The notes under the pieces: model-generated
Told to the model about the DNA's origin: nothing
What the model saw: only the letters and a program-made list of their open reading frames with translations
Databases searched by the model: none
Shown: piece by piece, positions 11,169 through 20,246 of the stretch
How positions within the stretch are numbered: the stretch's first letter is position 1
Layout: each line of letters begins with the position of its first letter
Position numbers and translations under genes: made by a program
DNA from: Zasmidium citrigriseum
Lineage: Eukaryota; Ascomycota; Dothideomycetes; Mycosphaerellales; Mycosphaerellaceae
Assembly (NCBI GenBank): GCA_002786025.1
Contig: NHNW01000026.1
Span: 372,001 to 436,000 of the forward strand
Length of the DNA: 64,000 nt
Direction: 5' to 3'

Positions 11169-12602
11169 ATGCAGCATTCGGGTGACGAGGATTCCATCAC
11201 GCCTGCATCGTCCCAGGCGCCGCACAAATGTCCCTTCAACATCCCAACTTGTCGAGGATGTCAGCCTCTGAGTGCACCCAGCCCAGATGAAGCCGATACA
11301 GGAACCTCTTCAGAGACCGAAGATGAAGCATACGACGAACATCTGGCCGATATCTGGAGCCCAGCCATCTTCCGTTCGCAACTCAAAGAAGAGTTCCGAA
11401 CCATCTTCTTTCCAGGATCAATGGGCAAAGATGCCGATTTTATGTACTGCCGCTTCTTAGGCGGAAAGTGTCTTCAGCCTCGAGGAGCCTCGATGACCGC
11501 GGCAGTCGATCTACTCTGTCTTCTGCAGATGGGTGTTCATCGCAGAGATGAAGTGCTCCTCAGAGAAGCATCGAAAGTCTACGACTGCACAATGGCAAGC
11601 CTGAAGATCGATCTCGAAAGTCCCAATGCTGCGCATAACGATGGTATGCTGGCGGCCATTTGGATCCTGCATTTCGTGGACAGTTTTACTCCCTCGCAAG
11701 GGACGTCATCAACGACCCATATCCACAAGCAGGCTGCGGAGCAGATCCTCCTATCGAGAGGGCCTGATGCGGAGTTCTCTCCTTTGGCGAAGTCGTTACT
11801 GTATAGCATTCGCTTGACAGGTACGTCATGGGGCATGATCAACCGCAAACCCGTCCCTTCAGCAGGAAAGGCATGGGCAGACCGAGCAGCCTGGAACGGA
11901 ACCATTGAGAGCGAACTTATCAACATCCTCCTTCAAATTCCCCGACTCCTACACGATCTCGATGAGACGATGACAGAATTAGGATTGCCGGACTACGAAA
12001 CTCTCTACGACCTTCTCAAAGCCTTCACAGCCACCGAAGAAGCACTCATCAACTGGCTGACCCGATGGATGCACACTCTTCCCGGCGAAGTCTACCAATC
12101 CGTCCCCTCATCAGCCTATCCCCACCTCCAACCCATAACCAAAGGCCTCGACGACATCTTCCCCTCGGCAATAGAATACCACTCCTTCGCAACCGCCTCC
12201 TTGCAAATAACCTACTGGATCGGCATAATGCAAGTCAAACAATCCATCCTCGAGCTCTTGAACACCCTCCAAGACCCCACTCTCCTCCGCGTCCGCCAAA
12301 GCGCTCTTCTGGAAGACATGGACCAATGCGCGGATCTCCTCTGTCAGAGCGCCGCGTACACGACGCAGCCGAAGTTCGGGTATTGTGGGATTCTGAGGTC
12401 GATGGGCCCGGTGCATTTTGCGAGCATGTGGTTTTGGAAGAGGAAGGAGTGGAGGAAGTTGAGGTGGGGAAGGGCCTTGATAGAGGCGGTGCAGAGGAAG
12501 TACCAGTTTACGTCGCCGTATGAGTTGCCACGGGAGCCGGAGGATGTGTTGCCGGAGGTGGCGATGACGGCGGGTAGTGCTTGTGTTGAAGTCAATACCT
12601 GA
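11169..12602 (+). CDS. Fungal_trans_2-like transcription factor domain protein lacking a visible Zn2Cys6
   Basis: Single exon, 477 residues. The body resembles the helical fungal-specific transcription factor domain (PF11951 type). It contains hydrophobic helices such as HNDGMLAAIWILHFVDSF, then a mid-protein block LLYSIRLTGTSWGMINRKP, and a C-terminal MGPVHFASMWFWKRKEWRKL. In the usual family a Zn2Cys6 cluster precedes this domain. Here the N terminus has only a few Cys (CPFNIPTCRGCQP) and an acidic Ser/Glu stretch at 40-58, so a DNA-binding cluster is not visible. It may act without direct DNA contact, or an upstream exon is missing from my model. The second half also shows a marked C-rich to G-rich composition switch near 12,350. 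Confidence 0.72.
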   Translation: MQHSGDEDSITPASSQAPHKCPFNIPTCRGCQPLSAPSPDEADTGTSSETEDEAYDEHLADIWSPAIFRSQLKEEFRTIFFPGSMGKDADFMYCRFLGGKCLQPRGASMTAAVDLLCLLQMGVHRRDEVLLREASKVYDCTMASLKIDLESPNAAHNDGMLAAIWILHFVDSFTPSQGTSSTTHIHKQAAEQILLSRGPDAEFSPLAKSLLYSIRLTGTSWGMINRKPVPSAGKAWADRAAWNGTIESELINILLQIPRLLHDLDETMTELGLPDYETLYDLLKAFTATEEALINWLTRWMHTLPGEVYQSVPSSAYPHLQPITKGLDDIFPSAIEYHSFATASLQITYWIGIMQVKQSILELLNTLQDPTLLRVRQSALLEDMDQCADLLCQSAAYTTQPKFGYCGILRSMGPVHFASMWFWKRKEWRKLRWGRALIEAVQRKYQFTSPYELPREPEDVLPEVAMTAGSACVEVNT

Positions 12603-12792
12603 CTTGATTGTATTATTAGCCGAGCGATGGTAACCATAAATCGGCCAACTAAATCTTCATAGCAAGACGTCGCAATACCCTTCGTGCTCTCGGCCGGCTG
12701 CCATCTTCTCGGAGTTGAGATCGTGAATCGCTAAAGCACGCAAGACATATGCCTTATGGACAGGAAAGTAGGCATACATGATCCAAAGGGCA

Positions 12793-13613
12793 TCAAGACT
12801 CCAATCGGACGTCCACGCCCCTCTCCTCCAACTTCCTCACGACATTTCCCACCGCAGCCCGAAACAACAACTCCGCGTACAGTCGATGAAACACCATCAC
12901 GAACGGGAACCTCTCCGTCAGCGATTTCTCGTCTCCTTGCGTAGGATTGCAAGTGAGACAAGAAAACGACAACTCCAGCACATTTGCTTCTTGCGCAACG
13001 CTCAATCGATGACATCCAGAGAAGGTCCCGTTCTCGGACCCAAACGCTACATCGACGCCGTGCTCTGCGGTGGTGTCGGAGTGCCAGACATCTAGGATTT
13101 GGAAAGCGCCAAAGAGGGATGTGTGCAGTGGCGGGAGAGATGAGTCTGCGAGCTGGCTCATAGACCACATGGGTGCGTGAGACTGGTTTTGAAGAGCTTG
13201 GAATTGTTAAATCGATCAGTTTGGTCAGGTTGTAGTGGCTTACAGTCGAAGTTCGTGAGCGTCTTGCCGCTTACTAGATAGATCCCACGAAAAGCCAGTG
13301 CTTCCGGGAAGAAGATCCAGCTCTGGAAGAAGCCTTTGAGCATCCAGCTTAGGATTTGCTCGTTAGGGACAGTGGAGGAAGACGAGATCTTGAGCTTGAT
13401 CGATCGGCTGTCGGCTGTATGGTTGACCTGGCGAGGGTTGACGATTTTGTGAGCGTCAGAGTTCTCAAAGGCTCTCGGGATTCGTTCAACTGTTTTGATC
13501 TTTCGCCGATCAATCTTGGAAGACTCTTGATACACGGCTGCCGTCCAGACGGTCGCTGCGGTCAAGCCGCCGAGGATGGCGTATCTTGCCGTTCGGGCGA
13601 TGAAGGGCGGCAT
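12793..13613 (-). CDS. Uncharacterised membrane-anchored protein (257 aa)
   Basis: Two exons, 13613-13244 and 13196-12793. The intron 13197-13243 uses GTAAGC and CCAAG; the nearer CCAG acceptor would shift frame. The junction gives TNFD-S-LQNQSHAPMW. The N terminus has one hydrophobic segment (about residues 9-27, ARYAILGGLTAATVWTAAVY), likely a membrane anchor or mitochondrial import signal, followed by basic residues. The rest looks like one folded domain, with GTFSGCHRLSVAQEANVLEL and a C-terminal FRAAVGNVVRKLEERGVDVR. I do not recognise the family. Converges with the transcription factor-like gene. Confidence 0.65.
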
Positions 13614-14111
13614 TAGATACAGTGATCCTTCTCCAATTCTTTGATCAAGACGAGAGATGTCTGCCTTTCTTCAAGGCAGCGCGGTCACTCCTGTACTTAG
13701 CATCGCATTCGCGGTAATCCGAAGGATTTCTACGGGTGAAAAAAGCAGCCGATATCCGTCGACTCATCGAAGTGAACTTCACTCGTTCAGGCAATCAGAA
13801 CATGTTGTTGTCGTCATGATAGCCTGCAAAAGTATTGATTGTTGTAGTGGAGAAAGATGGAAGTAGGAGGCAGGAAGCAGCTGAAGTCTGGCATTGGTGC
13901 CTGAGGCATCAACAATTTTCTCCGACCTCACCTCCCTGCATTCTGAACTTCCAGATTTCGTTCTCCGAAGCAAACGAATCAAAAGCGTCCAATCCGTCCA
14001 CGAGCAGATCAGAGTAAGTGAACCAAGTCTTTCCTCATTGAAAAAGCAAAAGATGTAAACACCTTTCTCGTCCGACTTCCCCTCACTCTTCAAGGAAAGG
14101 AAGAAAAAGTC
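13614..14111. other. Divergent intergenic region, no gene seen
   Basis: About 0.5 kb between two divergent genes. Opposing short frames only; probably the two promoters and 5' leaders. Confidence 0.4.
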
Positions 14112-14216
14112 ATGTCGAACTTCGTTCCAGTCATCTCCAACGTCAAACCCGAAAAGCATGCCACTGACGCCACCTCAAGAGTCTTCATCGACAATCCAAA
14201 TCCTCGAGATCCCACA

Positions 14217-14992
14217 ATGGCGACTCGCCCCCCTCCACCACTTCTAGAGCCCTACCTCCGACTCCCACCAGAGACCTCCCTGATCCTCCTGACGGGAACC
14301 CTGGCCTGCAGTGTCAACTGGCTCACATGTCGCTTCATCGGCAGCACCCTTTCTCAATCAGAAGCCTCAGAAGAGAGTCCAAGAAACGTAGTCCTCGTAA
14401 GCTGGCTCCGCGACCTCACATTCTGGAAATCCGAAATAAAACGCACGACTGTCAGTCCCCATCCCTCTCCGCCACCCGCCGAAGAGACTGACATCGTGTT
14501 CAGGGCCTCGACATCTCCCGTCGGAAGGACTTTGTTTTCGTGGATGCCTTCTCAACTGCAGAATCTCTCTCGTCTCTCGAAACCTCAATATCAACCACCC
14601 TCTCCCCCCAAACAACCCTAATCCTCGACACCCCAACACTTCCCCTCGCCACAAACACCACAACCCCCACCTCCCTCCAAACCTTCCTCCTAACCCTCCG
14701 CTCACAAGTCCACACCACAATCCTAACCTCCAACGCCGACATCCCTCTAACCACCCCAACGACGCCCCTCGAAACAGCATGCGCAAACTTCCTAATCTCA
14801 CAAGCCCACGCCGCGAGATTGGTAATGGGAGTTAGAGAGTTAGAGACGGGGGCGGCGAGGGATGTTAGCGGGGTTTTGAGAGTTACGAGGGGTGGCGAGG
14901 GAAATGGGGGAGTGGAGGAGAGGGAGATGTTGTATTTTGTCGGAAGGGATGGAGGGGTGAAAGTTTTTGGACGGGGGGAGGGGGTCGAGTGA
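14217..14992 (+). CDS. elp6: Elongator complex subunit 6 (Elp6)
   Basis: Exons 14217-14450 and 14504-14992 give 240 residues. The intron 14451-14503 has a GTCAGT donor and TTCAG acceptor and a phase-0 join (KRTT then GLDISRRKDF). Elp6 is a RecA-like, catalytically inactive ATPase fold. With Elp4 and Elp5 it forms the ring that supports tRNA wobble-uridine modification. Recognisable parts are LILLTGTLACSVNWLTCRFI, NVVLVSWLRDLTFW, KDFVFVDAFS, AARLVMGVRELETGAARDVS, and the C-terminal EMLYFVGRDGGVKVFGRGE. An in-frame ATG at 14112 would add 35 residues; I prefer 14217 because the extra residues look unstructured. The second exon changes abruptly from nearly G-free to nearly C-free sequence. Confidence 0.85.
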
Positions 14993-15125
14993 GCTGGTTG
15001 GAGGTGATTTGACATTATCGGGTATTCCGGTGGTATATACAAGTGCCTCTATGCTCATGCGCCTGGTGGTATCTCATGCGCCATATCCTCATTTGACTCC
15101 GTGAAAATGCATCATTCGTAACTGT

Positions 15126-17255
15126 TCATCCCAAGCAATTTTCAATCCAGTCCCTCATATTCATCCACATGCCTTCCTCTTTGGCCTCCAAGGCCTTCTG
15201 TGTAGTCCTGATACAATCCACCGCTCTCTGCCCTCGAACCTCCTCCGCCGAGAACCACGTCCCATGCAAGCCGTACGGGACTCTCTGAGGCAGTCTCACT
15301 CGTCCGACAATGTCTTTCATGTTCTTTGCGTCCACAATCCAGAGTTCGCTCTTCGCTCGGCTTGCTCCGTCGTCTTTGGGGACATCGCCGTTCGAGTTGA
15401 GCTGTGACTCATCAAAAGCGTAGAAGAGAAGGTACCCATCGTCTTCGGACTCGTTGCTGGACGCAGGCACAAACCGCGGTTCCTGAGCAAACCATCCTTC
15501 CGGCATCTGGAAGACCTGGATTGGATCCTGTGGATCGGTGGAAGACAAGACCTGTGCCATGGAGCGGCTGTCTACGACGCCGGTAACGCTACGAGGCGGT
15601 GTCGTCCTGCCCCGTGTCATGAGCGCCGCAGCATCGATCTTCGCCAAAGCGTCGATCTTTGTCGCCTTGCCCAATGCCGAACCGAAGTTGGTCGTGGTGG
15701 TACTGCAGCCGTAGATGTACCTCGCGGCCTGCATTTCAAGATCTGGACGAACAGAAGGGAACTCGAAGGGAATGGCAGACAACGCCCACTGGTGGTTGAT
15801 GCTACCCGAGCGAAGGTCGAATTGGTAGTAGTACAGTCGACATTGATCTTCGTTGAAGAGATCATCGTAATCGTCTTCGCGGTCAGCCGTGGCAATGTGG
15901 AGAAGAGGCTCCTTTTCTTCGCTTGGCGATTCGAGGGCGGGCTCAAAATAGGTCTGCTCGGCGTCTTGATCGTACTTGGAGAAGAAGGGCATTCGCTTCT
16001 TCGCAGTCGCCACAACCTTCTTCCTCTTTTCAACCGGTGGGGCGATGTTTCCAGCAGCGAAGATCATGGTGGCGGACGTGAGTCTGCAAGCAAGCATGTT
16101 GACGACGGCGGTCTCACCTGAAGCGTCTGCCTCATCCCAGGAGTTGGCTGTGTGGAAGATACAAGACGCATCTGTCTCGAACCATTTGACTTGCTTTGGC
16201 TCTCGGCGAGGAAAGACGCCAAACCGAGATGGTCGACTGGAGTCGTAAGAGACTGGTGGCAGGCCCTTCAGCTGATTGATAGGATCCAGGCTCAGAGGCA
16301 AGTCCATGATGATGGTGTGCTCTCTCGAGACACCGAAGTCGTGCATCATCTTCGCGCTCTTGACGCCGGGTACTGCAGTATTGAGAATCTTTCCCAATCT
16401 TGACGCGCCACCCTTCTGATCATTCGACTCTGCCTGGGCCGTCTGAGGAATGATGCTGTACTGCACGAACGGTGGTGCAAAGCTCGAATGGAACATGATC
16501 ATCTCTTTTGTGACAGGGTCGACTTTGGGGTGTGCTGTGGTCCATTCCCTCATGAAGCTGATCAGTCCTCCATCTTGACCTAATACAGCCTCTTTGCCTT
16601 CCGTCTCTTTCTTCGGCTCTCCTTCTGCAGATGCACCGTCGTACCAGCCGACAGTCTCAAGTCCAGGAAGCTGTATTCGCATAGGTGGTCCACTCTCACA
16701 TGTTGCCAATGCTCTCCCGTCGTGATACAGAACATGAGTGTTTGCGACACTGATCTTCTTGATTGGTTGTTTCGAGCCAGGTAAGTGGGACAGTATGACC
16801 AGCAATATCGTCCTCAGGATGCGTATCGTCACGTAGATGAAGCTCGCCACGGGATTGACCAAAGTCGCTATCGAGGGTAGTATAGGGACTCGTAACCGCG
16901 GGGAGGATATTGTGCTCAGGTATAGATCCGTCAAGACGAACTGGTTCACAAACTCGGGATGTACCTCTCCCGTCGTCTCGTTCTTGGTGAAGGAGACGCC
17001 GGACAGCATGCCATCTCCATCGAACCAATGTGCGTCTCTTCCCAGATCCTCATTCGAGACGGGATTGCTCCCATTACGAACATACTCTCCATCCGCCAAC
17101 TCTTCTGGTATCCTGCCGGTGTATGTACATCTCGTCAACGGCAGCGTCTGTTGTATTGGCGCGAAGTTACCGCTCAAGTAAGGGTGTTTGGCCTGAGGCG
17201 TGGGCAGGATGTTCTCGCTGGAGGTGCGCTTTCGTTTCTGGCCTGCCAATGCCAT
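15126..17255 (-). CDS. carX: Carotenoid cleavage oxygenase, retinal-forming (CarX-like)
   Basis: Single exon, 709 residues, the size of fungal CarX-type enzymes. RPE65/CCD family features run in order: EYVRNGSNPVSNEDLGRDAH and HWFDGDGMLSGVSF near residues 58-89. The four iron-binding histidines sit in recognisable contexts: H242 (AHPKVDP), H305 (MMHDFGVS), H368 (IFHTANSWDE) and H664 (GLHGTWFS). The family cleaves beta-carotene or torulene with O2, and CarX makes retinal. A hydrophobic stretch at about 129-158 could dip into membrane to reach substrate. Its divergence from the carRA-like gene, and the carB- and carO-like genes nearby, support a role in making retinal for the opsin. Exact substrate (beta-carotene versus torulene) is inferred, not seen. 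Confidence 0.93.
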   Translation of the reverse strand: MALAGQKRKRTSSENILPTPQAKHPYLSGNFAPIQQTLPLTRCTYTGRIPEELADGEYVRNGSNPVSNEDLGRDAHWFDGDGMLSGVSFTKNETTGEVHPEFVNQFVLTDLYLSTISSPRLRVPILPSIATLVNPVASFIYVTIRILRTILLVILSHLPGSKQPIKKISVANTHVLYHDGRALATCESGPPMRIQLPGLETVGWYDGASAEGEPKKETEGKEAVLGQDGGLISFMREWTTAHPKVDPVTKEMIMFHSSFAPPFVQYSIIPQTAQAESNDQKGGASRLGKILNTAVPGVKSAKMMHDFGVSREHTIIMDLPLSLDPINQLKGLPPVSYDSSRPSRFGVFPRREPKQVKWFETDASCIFHTANSWDEADASGETAVVNMLACRLTSATMIFAAGNIAPPVEKRKKVVATAKKRMPFFSKYDQDAEQTYFEPALESPSEEKEPLLHIATADREDDYDDLFNEDQCRLYYYQFDLRSGSINHQWALSAIPFEFPSVRPDLEMQAARYIYGCSTTTTNFGSALGKATKIDALAKIDAAALMTRGRTTPPRSVTGVVDSRSMAQVLSSTDPQDPIQVFQMPEGWFAQEPRFVPASSNESEDDGYLLFYAFDESQLNSNGDVPKDDGASRAKSELWIVDAKNMKDIVGRVRLPQRVPYGLHGTWFSAEEVRGQRAVDCIRTTQKALEAKEEGMWMNMRDWIENCLG

Positions 17256-18002
17256 TGTCGTGTAGTGGTTCTAAGGAGTAAACATTACAGCAGCAGCAAC
17301 AAGAAGCAGACGGATCTCCAACCTCCTCTTGCCAGTTTCATCAAGACGGGAGAAGCCTGTCGGTTCGCAACGCAGGTTGACACAGCATCACATGCTTCCG
17401 AACTGGCCCTGCCGAACTCCACTCTGCCCTCCTCTCACACCACGCCGCAATCTTGTTCTCTGCCAGGGCGGAGCGGGGGCCGATGTCGATGTGGTGAGGA
17501 GTGGCTTCATCTCTCGATTGCTTTGGTGACATGACGCTCGACGGCGTCACCAGCGCCTCCGCTCATCGCGCGTTCAAACTCAAAGCTCCTCCAGCTGTGA
17601 GTTTATATGGACAGGACCTCCACCGGCGATATGGGTGGTATCGCTTGTCAGCACTTTTGGCGCGTTTCATCGGCCAGAACTTGTTTCGCTGCTTCCCGCC
17701 ACTGCCGATTGAGGGAAACGATTGAACGGCGACTTTCCGCCGCCCTCAACCACTGCCCGCCCAACACGTCCGCAGACTGCTGCTGCTGTGGCTGGGAGGA
17801 GGAGCAGCATTTGCGTGGTCGACCTGCAAGCGGACCTTACGACACAATGAGTGCATTGTCTTGACCATCAAATTTCCTCGGAGATGTGTGGGTAATGGCC
17901 GAGCAGAACAATCCCAACCAAAAACCACACACTCGTTAGAATTGTCCGCATCATCACCTCGCAGCTGGCCGACCTCTGAGAGTTTTCGAGGGACTGGGAG
18001 AA
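17256..18002. promoter_or_regulatory. Shared divergent promoter of carX-like and carRA-like genes
   Basis: This 747-bp stretch separates the two divergent starts and has no supported gene. It must contain both promoters. The clearest internal structure is a pair of overlapping inverted repeats at 17525-17551, listed separately. Confidence 0.7.
17525..17551. promoter_or_regulatory. Candidate bZIP-type operator with overlapping inverted repeats
   Basis: GGTGAC (17525-17530) pairs with GTCACC (17546-17551), and TGACGC (17532-17537) pairs with GCGTCA (17544-17549). TGACG half-sites are bound by fungal bZIP proteins of the CREB/ATF type. It lies 270 bp from the carX start and 452 bp from the carRA start. 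TGACG-type elements recur upstream of the carB- and opsin-like genes. Function is inferred. Confidence 0.4.
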
Positions 18003-19917
18003 GATGGGGTTCGAGTATGCGCTTGTGTACGTGTGATCGGCAGCAGAAGCATGTGAAAGCCACCACTGACATGAATCTTCCCGCGAGCGCAGACACCTTA
18101 CTTACACCATCCCGCCTGCTGTTGTCCTCTCCCTCGTCTACTTCCCGCTCTGCACCCCGCTGGACCTGTACAAGATCTTCTTCCTCATAACCATCGCCGT
18201 TGTCTCGACCATTCCCTGGGATAGCTACCTCATCCGGAATAACATCTGGTCGTACCCCGAGAATGTCATCGTCGGCCCAACACTTTTCAGCATACCGCTG
18301 GAAGAGGTCTTCTTCTTTGTCATCCAGACATACAACACCACGCTGCTGTACCTGTTGGCCACGAAGCCGGTCTTGAAAGAGGCGTATCTGGTGAAGGAAG
18401 GGACTGGTAGTCAAGGGCAGAAATGGCGATATGTCAAGATGGGAGGCCAGTTGATCCTGGCCTTGGCTTTGAAGAAGGGCATTGACTTTGTGAGGTCCGA
18501 AGGGGAGAGGACGTACCTGGGATTAATCCTAGTCTGGGCCCTGCCTTTTCTGCTACTGCTTTGGAGTTTGGCATATCAACTCATCTTGAGGTTGCCTACG
18601 GCATGCACGGTTCTGCCCATTGCATTACCGACTGTATATCTGTGGGTTGTGGATACTCTGGCATTGAAGCGCGGGACATGGGTGATTGAGTCGGGGACGA
18701 AGACGGGAATCACATTGTGGCCGGGGCTGGAAATTGAAGAGGCTCTCTTCTTTCTGCTGACCAACATGTTGATCGTGTTCGGTTTGGTCGCCTTCGACAA
18801 TGCTGTCGCCATCCTTAATGCCTTCCCCATTCACTTTCCACATGCGCCGAGTCTGCCATCGCCGGTCATGTTGGTTCGAGCACTCCTCTTACCGGCCCTT
18901 GCGTACGATGACGATCGAATACTCGGAATCGAGCAAGCTACTGAGCGATTGCAAAAAAAGTCCCGCAGCTTCTTCCTGGCGAGCAGTACCTTTCAAGGCA
19001 GACTGAGACTGGACCTGATCATGCTATACTCCTTCTGCAGGGTAGCCGATGATCTGATCGACAACGCTCCGTCGTCGAAGGAAGTCAAGGAGTGGCAACA
19101 AAAACTGAAGATCTACCTCGACCTGTCTTATGCCCCGCCAGAAAAGACCAAAGATGGAAAATTAATACAGCCGAAGGACGTCAACAGAGGCGCGGCGACG
19201 CGATACATTGTACAGAACTTCCCCCCAGAAACACAACTCACGCTCCTTCTACTCCCGACCCACCGACTGGACAAGGAGCCACTGTATGAGCTGCTCAAAG
19301 GCTTCGATATGGACCTGGCATTTTCCGACAAGAAAGGTTCAGGTCCTATCAAATCGGAAGAGGACCTCGATCTCTACGGCGCCCGAGTCGCTGGGACTGT
19401 CGCTCTCTTGTGCATTCAGCTCGTTCTGTACAGATATCCTGGCACATCAGAAGCCAAAGCAAGACGGCTCATGGCTGCAGGACATAACATGGGCATCGCA
19501 TTGCAATACACCAACATCGCGCGAGATTTAGGCGTTGACGCTGAGATTGGGCGGTGCTACGTTCCACCAGGCTGGCTCAAGAAAGAGAAACTCACCCCTG
19601 AGACATTCATCGCCGGACAGACGAAAGCCGCCACAGCCTCTGAACCTGACGACTTCTTCCTGAAGAAGGTCGAGATCATACGCTCTCGCCTGCTTGATCG
19701 AGCTTTCAAATTCTACAACAACAGCGTCGGTACGATTGAGGAACTTCCTGGGCCTGCGCGAGCTCCTCTGCGTGTTGCAGTGGAGAGCTATATGCAGATT
19801 GCAAGGGAGTTGCGAAGGCCGGGCTTCAAAGTCAAGGCCGGGCGGGCAACAGTGCCGAAGTGGAAGAGGATCTTTGTGGCGTGGAGGACGTTGTTGGGCC
19901 CTCGGGGAAGGGAGTAA
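18003..19917 (+). CDS. carRA: Bifunctional lycopene cyclase/phytoene synthase (CarRA-like)
   Basis: Exons 18003-18025 and 18093-19917 give 615 residues. The tiny first exon encodes MGFEYAL plus part of the next codon. Donor GTACGT and acceptor CGCAG restore V-HLTYTIPPAV, the usual N terminus of fungal cyclase/synthases. The N-terminal half (to about 240) is the membrane cyclase: IPWDSYLIRNNIWSYP, then SIPLEEVFFFVIQT, repeated later as EIEEALFFLLTN. The C-terminal half is phytoene synthase with the two Asp-rich motifs DDLID (327-331) and DLGVD (486-490), plus RSFFLAS. It joins two geranylgeranyl diphosphates into phytoene and cyclises the desaturated product at the ER or other membranes. Length matches the family (about 600). 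Confidence 0.95.
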
Positions 19918-20246
19918 TCTGTACATAATGTGTCTTGCATCGTGTGGCATTGCATGGCGTGGTTTAGATACCCTTCAAGCGAGCTTTGTTCAGATGTGCT
20001 ATCATCACATATGTCTCTTCTACTATATTTAGGGGCGTGATATGTCTCCTGATACTGAGTGGAGTGTTTCACGGGTTGAGGACGCTATCACGTGTAAAGT
20101 ACGTTTGTTAGCGTCATGGAAAAAGCGGGTACCTCGCAACGAAGCTAGGCGTGTGTGAATGTTTCCCCAACCTCCCACCACATCCCATCTCTTCTTTCTT
20201 CCCTTCTCAATATGCAAATCCAAAGACATCGACTCGTCTCTCCTTT
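19918..20246. promoter_or_regulatory. carRA-carB intergenic region, carB promoter
   Basis: This 329-bp gap should hold the carRA 3' end and the carB promoter. It contains CACGTG at 20089-20094 and GCGTCA (a TGACGC half-site on the minus strand) at 20111-20116, about 130 bp before the carB ATG. Confidence 0.5.

Noticed and set aside
14500..15042. 180-codon minus-strand frame
   Set aside because: Antisense to Elp6 exon 2; the plus strand has clear Elp6 motifs.
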